Shown here: one piece after another, positions 1 to 7,352 of the stretch | Numbering within the stretch: the stretch's first letter is position 1 | How the letters are laid out: each line of letters begins with the position of its first letter | Source: an uncultured Oscillospiraceae bacterium | Lineage (GTDB): Bacteria > Bacillota > Clostridia > Oscillospirales > Ruminococcaceae | Direction: 5' to 3' | Assembly (NCBI GenBank): GCA_949298535.1 | Contig: CASFXA010000056.1 | Span: 1-45,407, forward strand | Length of the DNA stretch: 45,407 nt | The notes under the pieces: model-generated | What the model saw: the letters and a program-made list of their open reading frames with translations, nothing else | The model's database searches: none | What the model was told of the DNA's origin: nothing | Position numbers and translations under genes: made by a program

Positions 1-75
1 CTTCCGGTGCAGGTATCGGAAAGCAGCGAACCTCTCGCCCCCTTTGTTCTCAAATCCAGCGATGAAAACAGGTGA
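1..75 (+). CDS. possible 3' end of a gene entering from the left edge
   Basis: Reading frame 1 is open from the first base to a TGA at 73-75, giving 24 residues that end in LKSSDENR. The start lies outside the window, so no function can be assigned. The stretch is short enough to be open by chance. In its favour, the bases just after the stop hold several hairpins and no other frame looks coding. Treat it as a candidate gene end only. Confidence 0.3.
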   Translation, partial: LPVQVSESSEPLAPFVLKSSDENR

Positions 76-80
76 TGACA

Positions 81-137
81 GGGAAAGGCATTGTCTTTCC
101 CCCTCCTGCCGGACAAAACATTGTGACAGCGTTTTGT
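81..137 (+). other. two short consecutive hairpins after the left-edge frame
   Basis: GGGAAAG at 81-87 pairs with CTTTCCC at 95-101. ACAAAAC at 113-119 pairs with GTTTTGT at 131-137. Neither is followed by a clear T-run, so they are weak candidates for a terminator of whatever ends at position 75. They sit directly before a much longer palindrome. Confidence 0.35.
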
Positions 138-159
138 GAAAGAGTCTTTTCGTCTCCCG

Positions 160-207
160 TGAGGACAACGCCGGAATCACAGAAATGTGGTTCCGGCGTT
201 GTCCTTA
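160..207. repeat. 22-bp palindrome with GAAA tetraloop
   Basis: Bases 160-181 pair with 186-207 without a mismatch; the only non-Watson-Crick pairs are two G-T wobbles (161/206 and 177/190). The loop at 182-185 is GAAA, a GNRA tetraloop that is favoured on the + strand RNA. No T-run follows on either side, so it is not a textbook terminator. It could be a stable 3' end, a small RNA, or one copy of a dispersed palindromic repeat. No second copy was noticed in this window. Confidence 0.7.
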
Positions 208-281
208 GGCGGAGGCAGCATTTCGCTTTTTGTCTCCCTTCATTTTCCGGGCAGTACCGGAGATTTTCCGATCATACTATT

Positions 282-357
282 TTTCAGACAGATTGTGTGG
301 CGAAAATCCCGCAGAAAAGTCCTTTTTTATGGACTGGCCCCACACATCTGCCTGAAA
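282..357 (+). other. long interrupted stem-loop in the leader of the small ORF
   Basis: The segments 282-300 and 340-357 are complementary over about 17 pairs with one mismatch and one bulged T. Inside, AGTCC pairs with GGACT around a T-rich loop (about 319-335). The element ends about 10 bases before the ribosome-binding site of the small ORF at 382. It could be a 5' regulatory structure for that ORF. It does not match a riboswitch class that I recognise. Confidence 0.45.
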
Positions 358-381
358 TCAGCCTTGAAAGGAGAACAAAAA

Positions 382-564
382 ATGGAACCTCGCCCCGAGC
401 CCAAAGCTCCCCCTTTGCCGGATGTTCTTCCGGAGCGGACCGATCCCCGGGATCAGCCGCCGCCTCCGGTGTCCCTCTCTGCGAACTGCACTGCCGGTTC
501 TCTCACCCTGGAGCAACAGTCCCAATTGGCGGCCCATTTTGCCGGTGATCCCAGGCAGAAATAA
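382..564 (+). CDS. small proline-rich hypothetical protein (60 aa)
   Basis: The ATG at 382 follows a good Shine-Dalgarno AAAGGAG (368-373 region) at normal spacing, which is the main reason to call it. The product is 60 residues. Its first half is very rich in Pro, Glu and Arg (EPRPEPKAPPLPD, then DQPPPPVSL), and its second half is a short stretch that may form a helix (TLEQQSQLAAHF). No signal peptide or membrane helix is visible. I do not recognise the family. The same frame is open upstream to 187, but those codons look non-coding. It stands alone, with a structured leader before it and the purE leader after it. It could be a small cytosolic peptide or a chance ORF. Confidence 0.45.
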   Translation: MEPRPEPKAPPLPDVLPERTDPRDQPPPPVSLSANCTAGSLTLEQQSQLAAHFAGDPRQK

Positions 565-672
565 GCTGTGCTTATAGCTATCAGCTGATGGCGCAAAATA
601 TCTTAAAAGAATTTGTAAAAATTTATGAAATTGGTGATTTAGACAAAAAAACGGTCGCCTTCCAACTGGGAC

Positions 673-701
673 TTGCTTTTTTCCTCCGCAACAGATAAAC
701 T
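673..701 (+). promoter_or_regulatory. sigma-A-type promoter for the purE leader
   Basis: A -35 element TTGCTT (673-678) and a -10 element TAAACT (696-701) are separated by exactly 17 bases. Transcription would start near 708, giving a leader of about 235 bases before purE. Confidence 0.55.
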
Positions 702-707
702 AGAAGT

Positions 708-883
708 ATCATTCAGTGAGGAGGCTGTCCCGATGGTGTGGAATCTGTCTGGCCGCCGCGGTGATGCGGGGAATTTTTTGATTCCGGCCCATGGTGCAGG
801 CTATTGGGAGCAATGTACGCCAAAGTTGCTGAATTTTACAAAGGTAGTGCGCGTTGGCACCGGTTGGGTGGAGACGTGTAAGT
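708..883 (+). ncRNA. structured leader RNA or small RNA before purE, class unknown
   Basis: Between the promoter and the terminator the sequence forms nested pairs. Bases 728-736 pair with 802-810 over nine positions, two of them G-U. Inside, GGAATC (about 740-745) pairs with GATTCC (about 775-780). Downstream, AGCAA pairs with TTGCT near 811-830 and GTGC pairs with GCAC near 847-860. I could not fit the conserved cores of the purine, PRPP/ykkC or ZTP riboswitches. A 6S-like RNA is another possibility, but the 5' and 3' ends do not obviously pair. The position in front of de novo purine genes suggests control by purine supply; that is inference. Confidence 0.45.
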
Positions 884-920
884 AAAAGGACGTAGTGTAA
901 ACTGCGTCCTTTTTGTTTTG
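884..920 (+). terminator. intrinsic terminator (attenuator) before purE
   Basis: Thirteen bases at 884-896 pair with 901-913 (one G-U) around a GTAA loop, followed by a T-rich run to 920. It lies after the promoter and before purE. Unless a second promoter exists, operon expression must depend on read-through of this site. Confidence 0.8.
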
Positions 921-943
921 CCTGATGAAAGGAGCATTTTAAC

Positions 944-1435
944 GTGAAAAAGGTTGCCATCATCATGGGAAGCGACAGCGACTTCCCCATTGTGAAAAAA
1001 GCGGTGGATATGCTGGATCAGCTGGGTATTCCCCGGGAGGTCCGGGTTCTGTCCGCCCACCGCACCCCGGCAGAAGCCTGTGAATTTGCCGCTTCCGCCA
1101 AAGACAACGGCTTCGGCGTGCTCATTTCCGCCGCTGGTATGGCCGCTCATCTGGGAGGCGTGCTGGCTGCCAACACCACCCTGCCGGTCATCGGCGTACC
1201 CATCAAGGGCGGCGCTATGGACGGGCTGGACGCTCTGCTGGCTACCGTACAAATGCCCTCCGGTATCCCCGTTGCCACCGTCGCCCTCAACGGAGCCGCC
1301 AATGCCGCTGTGCTGGCCGCTCAGATGCTGGCCCTCAGCGATCCGGAGCTGGCCGCCCGTTTGGAGACCATGCGGGAAGAGATGCGTCAGGCCGTGCTGG
1401 AAAAGGACCGGAAGATTCAGGAGCAGTGCCAATAA
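944..1435 (+). CDS. purE: N5-carboxyaminoimidazole ribonucleotide mutase / AIR carboxylase catalytic subunit
   Basis: PurE makes CAIR, the substrate of PurC, in the cytosolic purine pathway. The 163-residue product has the family signatures GSDSD (residues 9-13), SAHRTP (37-42) with the catalytic His39, and the GMAAHLGG segment that closes the active site. The length is normal. The start is GTG at 944, chosen because GGAG at 931-934 lies nine bases upstream and the protein begins with the usual [13 protein letters not shown]. It is the first gene of a nine-gene operon behind a terminator-containing leader. No purK lies in the window, so it cannot be told from position alone whether this enzyme takes N5-CAIR or uses AIR and CO2 directly. 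Confidence 0.96.
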   Translation: MKKVAIIMGSDSDFPIVKKAVDMLDQLGIPREVRVLSAHRTPAEACEFAASAKDNGFGVLISAAGMAAHLGGVLAANTTLPVIGVPIKGGAMDGLDALLATVQMPSGIPVATVALNGAANAAVLAAQMLALSDPELAARLETMREEMRQAVLEKDRKIQEQCQ

Positions 1436-1516
1436 TTTCCCTGTTATCCACAGCCGCTGGACGGCTGCGAGTTTTATATCCACAGAATCGAAACATATTT
1501 TTGGGAGGAAAAGATC
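1436..1516 (+). other. purE-purC gap with a consensus DnaA box and a hairpin
   Basis: TTATCCACA at 1444-1452 is an exact consensus DnaA box. A related ATATCCACA lies about 30 bases on (1476-1484). Between them CAGCCG (1451-1456) pairs with CGGCTG (1462-1467). Two sites in 80 bases may be chance, or may tie purine gene expression to DnaA. The purC ribosome-binding site GGGAGGAA is at 1503-1510. Confidence 0.4.
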
Positions 1517-2227
1517 ATGAAAAAACTGGAGCAGCTGTACGAAGGAAAAGCCAAGAAGGTCTACAAAACTGATGATGAGAACCTGTACATTGTGGACTAT
1601 AAGGACGATGCCACCGCTTTCAACGGCCTGAAAAAAGGCACCATCGTGGGCAAAGGCGTCATCAACAACCGGGTTACCAATCACCTGATGAAGCTGCTGG
1701 AGAAGAACGGTATTCCCACCCATTTTGTGGAGGAGATCTCTGATCGGGAGACCGTCGTCAAAAAGGTAACCATTGTTCCCCTGGAAGTGATTGTCCGCAA
1801 CATCGCCGCCGGCTCCCTTGCCAAGCGCCTGGGCCTGGAGGAAGGCACCAAGATGGATTCCACCGTGCTGGAGTTCTGCTATAAGGACGACGCCCTGGGC
1901 GATCCCATGGTCAATGAATATCACATCCTGGCCATGCACTATGCCACCAAGGAGGAGCTGGATCTGATTTCCTCCTATTCCCTGAAGATCAACCAGATCC
2001 TCTCCGATTACCTCAAGGACGCCGGCATCGAGCTGATCGACTTCAAGCTGGAGTTCGGCAAGACCCCCGACGGCACCATCATCCTGGCCGACGAGATCTC
2101 CCCTGACACCTGCCGTTTCTGGGACAGCAAAACCGGCGAGAAGCTGGACAAGGACCGTTTCAGAAGAGATCTGGGCAACGTAGAGGGCGCTTATCACGAG
2201 ATTATGAAGCGTCTGCTGGGCGAATAA
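1517..2227 (+). CDS. purC: SAICAR synthetase
   Basis: PurC joins aspartate to CAIR with ATP to give SAICAR. The 236-residue product has the usual bacterial length. It starts with the typical [15 protein letters not shown] nucleotide-binding strand, carries [14 protein letters not shown] in the middle, and ends with the [12 protein letters not shown] motif that binds substrate and metal. ATG at 1517 is preceded by GGGAGGAA at suitable spacing. It is the second gene of the operon. The enzyme that processes its product, PurB, is not encoded in the window. Confidence 0.97.
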   Translation: MKKLEQLYEGKAKKVYKTDDENLYIVDYKDDATAFNGLKKGTIVGKGVINNRVTNHLMKLLEKNGIPTHFVEEISDRETVVKKVTIVPLEVIVRNIAAGSLAKRLGLEEGTKMDSTVLEFCYKDDALGDPMVNEYHILAMHYATKEELDLISSYSLKINQILSDYLKDAGIELIDFKLEFGKTPDGTIILADEISPDTCRFWDSKTGEKLDKDRFRRDLGNVEGAYHEIMKRLLGE

Positions 2228-2268
2228 TTCCTTTGTTTGATTCTTTGAGTACTGCGAGGAGTAGCAAT

Positions 2269-3699
2269 ATGTTTTCTAAGATTCACGAAGAATGTGGCGT
2301 TTTCGGCATCTACCGCAACGATCCCGATGTGGATGTGGTGGCCTGTGCCTATCATGCCCTGTACGCATTGCAGCACCGGGGCCAGGAGAGCTGCGGCATC
2401 GCCATCAACGATGACGGCGTTATCAGCGGATATAAGGACATCGGCCTGGTCAACGAAGTGTTCACCAAGCTGGTGCTGGACCGTCTGCCCCGGGGCAACA
2501 TCGCTGTGGCCCACTGCCGTTATGGCACTACCGGCAACCAGAACCGGATGAATGCTCAGCCTCTGATTATCAACCACGTCAAAGGCTCCATGGCCCTGGC
2601 CCACAACGGCAATCTCACCAATGCCGCTGAACTGCGGGAGCATCTGGAACTGGAAGGCGCCATTTTTCATACCACCAGCGACACCGAGGTGATCGCCCAT
2701 ATTATCACCCGGGAGCGAATCGGCACCCCTTCCATCGAGGCCGCTGTCAACTCCGCCATGAACAGAATCAAAGGAGCTTATTCCCTGGTTATTTCCTCCC
2801 CCCAAAAGCTCATCGCTGTGCGCGATCCTCAGGGATTTCGTCCCCTGTGCATCGGCAAGCTGGAAAACAGCTATGTCTTTGCTTCAGAAAGCTGCGCCCT
2901 GGACAGCATCGGCGCCACCTTCCTGCGGGATGTGGAGCCGGGCGAGATTGTCATTGTGGACAAGGACGGCCTGAGAAGCATCCGGGATCACTGCGGCGAG
3001 CCCAGCTCTCTGTGCGTCTTTGAATTCATCTATTTCGCCCGTCCCGACTCGGTCATCGACGGCAGCTGCGTCCATGTGGCCCGTCAGCGGGCCGGCGCCT
3101 TCCTGGCCCTGGAGCATCCCGTCCAGGCGGATGTGGTCATCGGCGTGCCGGATTCCGGTCTGGACGCCGCTCTGGGCTATGCCAAGCAGTCCGGCATCCC
3201 CTATGACATCGGCTTTATCAAAAACAAATACATCGCCCGTACCTTTATCCAACCCACCCAAAAGCAGCGGGAAAACGCGGTACGCATCAAGCTCAACCCC
3301 ATCGCCTCGGTGGTTCGCGGCAAACGGGTGGTCCTCATCGACGACTCCATCGTTCGGGGCACCACCAGCGCCCGGATCGTCAAACTGCTCCGTGAGGCGG
3401 GGGCCACTGAGGTCCATATGCGGGTTTCTGCTCCCCCCTTCCTCAACCCCTGCTATTTCGGCACCGATATCGACTCCCGGGAACACCTCATCGCCTGCAA
3501 CCACACCGTGGAGGAGATCGCCAAAATGATCGATGTGGACAGCCTGGGCTTCCTCAGCACCGACAACGTGGTTAAACTGGCGGACGCCAGCCACTGTGGT
3601 TTCTGCACCGGCTGCTTCACCGGCAAATATCCCATCCCCGTCCCTGAAAAGCTGGAAAAATACAAATTTGAACGGAAGCTGGGCAAAACCGGCGAATGA
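2269..3699 (+). CDS. purF: amidophosphoribosyltransferase (glutamine PRPP amidotransferase)
   Basis: PurF catalyses the first committed step, making phosphoribosylamine from PRPP and glutamine. The start at 2269 is chosen because GAGGAG (2256-2261) lies seven bases upstream. It yields a short propeptide MFSKIHEE before Cys9, the N-terminal nucleophile exposed by processing. An in-frame TTG at 2233 lacks such a site. The N-terminal Ntn-hydrolase half is followed by a phosphoribosyltransferase half with the PRPP loop VVLIDDSIVRGTT. Cysteines in CGEPSSLC, LIACNHT and HCGFCTGC match the Fe-S cluster ligands of the Bacillus-type enzyme, which suggests oxygen-sensitive stability. Length is 476 residues, normal for the family. 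Confidence 0.96.
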   Translation: MFSKIHEECGVFGIYRNDPDVDVVACAYHALYALQHRGQESCGIAINDDGVISGYKDIGLVNEVFTKLVLDRLPRGNIAVAHCRYGTTGNQNRMNAQPLIINHVKGSMALAHNGNLTNAAELREHLELEGAIFHTTSDTEVIAHIITRERIGTPSIEAAVNSAMNRIKGAYSLVISSPQKLIAVRDPQGFRPLCIGKLENSYVFASESCALDSIGATFLRDVEPGEIVIVDKDGLRSIRDHCGEPSSLCVFEFIYFARPDSVIDGSCVHVARQRAGAFLALEHPVQADVVIGVPDSGLDAALGYAKQSGIPYDIGFIKNKYIARTFIQPTQKQRENAVRIKLNPIASVVRGKRVVLIDDSIVRGTTSARIVKLLREAGATEVHMRVSAPPFLNPCYFGTDIDSREHLIACNHTVEEIAKMIDVDSLGFLSTDNVVKLADASHCGFCTGCFTGKYPIPVPEKLEKYKFERKLGKTGE

Positions 3700-3720
3700 C
3701 CATCCTGGAGGGAGTCTGTG

Positions 3721-4752
3721 ATGAAAAGTTACAGTGAAAGCTATAAAGAGGCCGGTGTGGACATCACCGCCGGCTACAAAGCGGTCAATTTGATGAAGGA
3801 ACACGTGGCCCGCACCATGACCCAGGGGGTTCTTTCCGGCATCGGCGGCTTCGGCGGCCTGTTCCAGCTGGATCTGGGAGAGATCCGCCATCCCGTGCTG
3901 GTCAGCGGCACAGACGGCGTGGGCACCAAGCTGAAGCTGGCGTTTCTGCTGGACAAGCATGACACCGTTGGCATCGACTGCGTTGCCATGTGCGTCAACG
4001 ACGTCATCTGCTGCGGCGCCAAACCTCTGTTTTTCCTGGATTATGTGGCGGTGGGCAAAAATGTCCCCGAGCGGGTGGCCGCCATCGTCAGCGGCGTGGC
4101 TGAGGGCTGCGTCCAGTCCGGCTCCGCCCTCATCGGCGGCGAAACGGCGGAAATGCCCGGTTTCTATCCCCCTGACGAATACGACCTGGCCGGATTCTCT
4201 GTGGGCGTGGTGGATAAGGAGAAGATCATCGACCACAGCGCTGTTCGCCCTGGGGACGCCATCCTGGCCCTCCCCTCCTCCGGCGTACATTCCAACGGCT
4301 TCTCCCTGGTGCGGAAGGTTTTCGACGTGGAACATTCCGATCTGACCCTTTACAGCGACGAGCTGGGGGCCACCCTGGGCGAAACCCTCCTCACCCCCAC
4401 CCGCATCTACGTCAAGCCCATGCTGGCGCTGATGGAGCAGGTGGAGGTGAAGTCCATCTCCCACATCACCGGCGGCGGCTTCTATGAGAATATTCCCCGC
4501 AGCCTGCCTGAGGGATGCACCGCCCATATTGACCGGGCAACCCTCAAAACTCCTCCCATCTTTGATCTGATCCGCCGCAAGGGCAACATCCCTGAGCGGG
4601 ATATGTTCAACACCTTCAACATGGGCGTGGGCATGAGCGTGGTGGTTGCCCCTGACAAGGCGGACGAAGCGGTGCGCATCCTCCGTGCCCAGGGCGTGGA
4701 CGCCTACATCATGGGCCAGATCGTTCCCGGGGAGGGCGGCGTGGAAGTATGA
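3721..4752 (+). CDS. purM: AIR synthetase (phosphoribosylformylglycinamidine cyclo-ligase)
   Basis: PurM closes the imidazole ring, turning FGAM into AIR with ATP. The protein has 343 residues and the family landmarks YKEAGVDI near the start, [30 protein letters not shown] and the glycine-rich [12 protein letters not shown] segment. ATG at 3721 is preferred over the adjacent GTG at 3718 because GGAGGGAG (3707-3714) is then correctly spaced. It follows purF by 21 bases, and its stop overlaps the purN start as ATGA, so the two are probably translationally coupled. Confidence 0.97.
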   Translation: MKSYSESYKEAGVDITAGYKAVNLMKEHVARTMTQGVLSGIGGFGGLFQLDLGEIRHPVLVSGTDGVGTKLKLAFLLDKHDTVGIDCVAMCVNDVICCGAKPLFFLDYVAVGKNVPERVAAIVSGVAEGCVQSGSALIGGETAEMPGFYPPDEYDLAGFSVGVVDKEKIIDHSAVRPGDAILALPSSGVHSNGFSLVRKVFDVEHSDLTLYSDELGATLGETLLTPTRIYVKPMLALMEQVEVKSISHITGGGFYENIPRSLPEGCTAHIDRATLKTPPIFDLIRRKGNIPERDMFNTFNMGVGMSVVVAPDKADEAVRILRAQGVDAYIMGQIVPGEGGVEV

Positions 4753-5354
4753 TCAACATTGCTGTCTTTGTCTCCGGCGGCGGCACCAATCTCCAGGCTC
4801 TGCTGGACGCCCAGGATGCCGGGATGCTGCCCCATGGCCGTATCTCCCTGGTCCTCTCCAGCCGGGATGGAGTTTATGCCCTGGTACGGGCCAAAAAACA
4901 TGGCGTTCCCACGGTGGTGGTCTCCCGGAAGGCATATCCCTCCTCTCAGGCCTTCGATCAGGCCATTCTGGATGAGCTGGAGAAAAACAACATCCAGCTC
5001 ATCGTCCTGGCGGGATTTCTCTCCATTCTGGGGCCGGAGCTGGTGGCCCGGTATGACCATCGGATCATCAACGTTCATCCTTCCCTCATCCCCTCCTTCT
5101 GCGGAGCGGGATTTTACGGCCTGAAAGTCCATCAGGCGGCCTTGGACTATGGGGTGAAGGTGACCGGCGCCACCGTCCATTATGTCAATGAAATCCCCGA
5201 CGGCGGAGAGATCATTCTTCAGAAGGCGGTGGACATCCTGCCCGGCGACACCCCGGAAATTCTCCAAAAGCGGGTGATGGAGCAGGCGGAATGGAAGCTG
5301 CTGCCCGCCGCGGCGGAGCTGGTCTGCCGCAAGCTCAGCGGAGAGGATGCCTGA
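4749..5354 (+). CDS. purN: phosphoribosylglycinamide formyltransferase
   Basis: PurN transfers a formyl group from 10-formyl-THF to GAR. The 201-residue product shows the substrate loop [10 protein letters not shown] near residue 10, the catalytic [10 protein letters not shown] segment (Asn and His) and the Asp-containing [10 protein letters not shown]. These correspond to the Asn, His and Asp of characterised PurN enzymes. It overlaps purM by four bases. The neighbouring folate-dependent transformylase at 6148 draws on the same formyl-THF pool. Confidence 0.96.
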   Translation: MINIAVFVSGGGTNLQALLDAQDAGMLPHGRISLVLSSRDGVYALVRAKKHGVPTVVVSRKAYPSSQAFDQAILDELEKNNIQLIVLAGFLSILGPELVARYDHRIINVHPSLIPSFCGAGFYGLKVHQAALDYGVKVTGATVHYVNEIPDGGEIILQKAVDILPGDTPEILQKRVMEQAEWKLLPAAAELVCRKLSGEDA

Positions 5355-5405
5355 GGCAATCTCCCTGATACACAAGAATCGTCAATATTAAGGAGGCACT
5401 GTCGG

Positions 5406-6119
5406 ATGAAACTTTTGGACCTGGCGCAAACCCTTCGTGACAATACCTATCCTGGCCGGGGCATCCTGCTGGGAAAGAGCGCATGCGGCAATTATGGCGT
5501 CATCGCCTATTTCATCATGGGCCGCAGCGTCAACAGCCGCAACCGTGTTTTTGTGGAGCAGAACGGCGGCATCCGCACCCAGGCCTTTGACCCCGCCAAG
5601 CTGGCGGACCCCTCCCTCATCCTCTACGCTCCTGTGCGGGTACTGGGGAACCGGACCATTGTCACCAACGGCGATCAGACAGACACCGTTTACGATTATC
5701 TCACCCAGGGAAAGACCTTTGAGGAAGCCCTGGAGACCCGGACCTTTGAACCGGATGGCCCCAACTACACCCCCCGCATCTCCGGCCTGGTGACAGTGGA
5801 GGACGGAAACCTTTCCTACAAGCTGTCTATTCTCAAGAGCGCCGGCGGCAACCCTGACAGCTGTCAGCGGTTTACCTTTGATTACGCTCAACCTCTGGCG
5901 GGACAGGGTCATTTTATCCACACCTACCGCTGCGACGGCAACCCCATCCCCTCCTTTGAGGGAGAGCCGGAGACTGTCGCTCTTTCCGGAGATCTGGACG
6001 CTTTCGGGGATCTTGTATGGGAAAACCTCAATGAGGACAACAAGGTTTCCCTCTTTGTCCGGTACATCGACCTGAGGGACGGCAGCTGCCGCACCCGCAT
6101 TTACAACAAAAACAACTGA
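5406..6119 (+). CDS. purO: IMP cyclohydrolase, archaeal PurO type
   Basis: The 237-residue product resembles the PurO family (IMP cyclohydrolase, Pfam IMP_cyclohyd), not the N-terminal domain of PurH. The marks are an early YPGRGILLG, the run YFIMGRSVNSRNRVF near residue 40, and FTFDYAQP with a downstream GQGHFIHTY. It would close FAICAR to IMP, the last step of the pathway. AGGAGG at 5391-5396 sits nine bases before the ATG. It lies between purN and a free-standing AICAR formyltransferase, so the two together replace bifunctional PurH. The family call is from recognised motifs and context; activity is inferred. Confidence 0.88.
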   Translation: MKLLDLAQTLRDNTYPGRGILLGKSACGNYGVIAYFIMGRSVNSRNRVFVEQNGGIRTQAFDPAKLADPSLILYAPVRVLGNRTIVTNGDQTDTVYDYLTQGKTFEEALETRTFEPDGPNYTPRISGLVTVEDGNLSYKLSILKSAGGNPDSCQRFTFDYAQPLAGQGHFIHTYRCDGNPIPSFEGEPETVALSGDLDAFGDLVWENLNEDNKVSLFVRYIDLRDGSCRTRIYNKNN

Positions 6120-6147
6120 CCGTGATTTTTAAGGAGGTAGGATCGTC

Positions 6148-7326
6148 ATGGCAAATGAACTGGAACTGAAATATGGCTGTAACCCCAATCAAAAGCCCGC
6201 CCGTATCTTCATGCAGGACGGCAGCGATCTGCCCATCAAGGTACTCTGTGGCCGCCCCGGCTATATCAACTTCCTGGATGCCTTCAACGGCTGGCAGCTG
6301 GTGCGGGAGCTGAAAGCGGCTACCGGCCTTCCCGCCGCCGCCAGCTTCAAGCACGTCAGCCCCGCAGGCGCCGCTGTGGGCCTGCCCCTGACCGACACCC
6401 TCAAAAAGATCTATTTCACCGACAATGTGGAGCTCTCTCCCCTGGCCTGTGCCTATGCCCGGGCCAGAGGCGCCGACCGGATGTCCTCTTTCGGCGACTG
6501 GATCTCCCTGAGCGACGTCTGCGACCTGCCCACCGCCCAGCTGATTGCCAAGGAAGTCTCCGACGGCATCATCGCCCCCGGCTACACCGAGGAAGCTCTG
6601 GCGGTGCTCAAGGGCAAGAAGAAGGGCAACTATAACATCGTGGAGATCGATCCCAACTATGAGCCCGCCGCCATCGAGCGCAAGGACGTGTTCGGCGTCA
6701 CCTTTGAGCAGGGACACAACAATTTGAAGATTGACAGCGAAATGCTCCGCAATCTGGTCACCGAGAACAAAGACCTTCCCGAGGAGGCCAAACGGGATCT
6801 GGTTATCGCCCTCATTACCCTCAAATACACCCAGTCCAACTCCGTCTGCTACGCTGTGGACGGCCAGGTCATCGGCGTGGGCGCCGGACAGCAGAGCCGG
6901 ATCCACTGCACCCGTCTGGCGGGCAACAAGGCGGACATCTGGCATCTGCGGCAGCATCCCAAGGTGCTGGGCCTCCAGTTTGTTCCTGGCCTGGGCCGCG
7001 CCAACCGGGATAACGCCATCGACGTTTATATCTCCGACGAGTGTGAGGATGTGCTGGGGGACGATGTGTGGCAGAACTTCTTCACCGTTCGTCCCGAGCC
7101 TTTGACCGCCGCGGAAAAGAAGGAGTGGCTCGCTTCCTTCACCGGTGTTTCCCTGGGCAGCGACGCCTTCTTCCCCTTCGGTGACAACGTGGAGCGGGCC
7201 CGCCGCAGCGGCGTTTCCTACATCGCCCAGCCCGGCGGCTCCATCCGGGACGACCAGGTGATCGAGACCTGCAACCACTATGGCATCGCCATGGCCTTCA
7301 CCGGCATCCGCCTGTTCCATCACTAA
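6148..7326 (+). CDS. purH: free-standing AICAR formyltransferase (PurH C-terminal domain type)
   Basis: This 392-residue protein corresponds to the transformylase domain of PurH without the cyclohydrolase domain. It starts with LKYGCNPNQKPA, the equivalent of the internal KYGMNPHQ of PurH. It carries the catalytic pair Lys68-His69 in SFKHVSPAG, then CAYARARGADRMSSFGDW and a C-terminal AQPGGSIRDDQVI. It formylates AICAR to FAICAR with 10-formyl-THF. A strong AAGGAGGT (6131-6138) precedes the ATG. The gene for the cyclohydrolase step lies 28 bases upstream as a PurO-type protein. Confidence 0.93.
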   Translation: MANELELKYGCNPNQKPARIFMQDGSDLPIKVLCGRPGYINFLDAFNGWQLVRELKAATGLPAAASFKHVSPAGAAVGLPLTDTLKKIYFTDNVELSPLACAYARARGADRMSSFGDWISLSDVCDLPTAQLIAKEVSDGIIAPGYTEEALAVLKGKKKGNYNIVEIDPNYEPAAIERKDVFGVTFEQGHNNLKIDSEMLRNLVTENKDLPEEAKRDLVIALITLKYTQSNSVCYAVDGQVIGVGAGQQSRIHCTRLAGNKADIWHLRQHPKVLGLQFVPGLGRANRDNAIDVYISDECEDVLGDDVWQNFFTVRPEPLTAAEKKEWLASFTGVSLGSDAFFPFGDNVERARRSGVSYIAQPGGSIRDDQVIETCNHYGIAMAFTGIRLFHH

Positions 7327-7352
7327 TCACCTGCGGGAAAGGAAGCTGACAT

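Larger units (their letters stand above)
565..943 (+). other. gene-free leader region of the purine operon
   Basis: This 379-base stretch holds an AT-rich part (about 590-660), a sigma-A-type promoter, a region that folds into several hairpins, a strong intrinsic terminator and the purE ribosome-binding site. No convincing coding frame is present in it. The order promoter, structured RNA, terminator, first gene is the layout of an attenuated leader, or of a separate small RNA gene in front of the operon. Confidence 0.6.

Noticed and set aside
840..875. T-box-like TGGCACCG (855-862) in the purE leader
   Set aside because: The core resembles the T-box, but no specifier stem is evident and the downstream terminator does not share sequence with it, as a T-box antiterminator would require.
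836..2197. 453-residue frame on the - strand opposite purE and purC
   Set aside because: It is a shadow of the GC-biased codons of two well-supported genes. Similar long frames lie opposite purF, parC, ftsH and dnaB and were rejected for the same reason.
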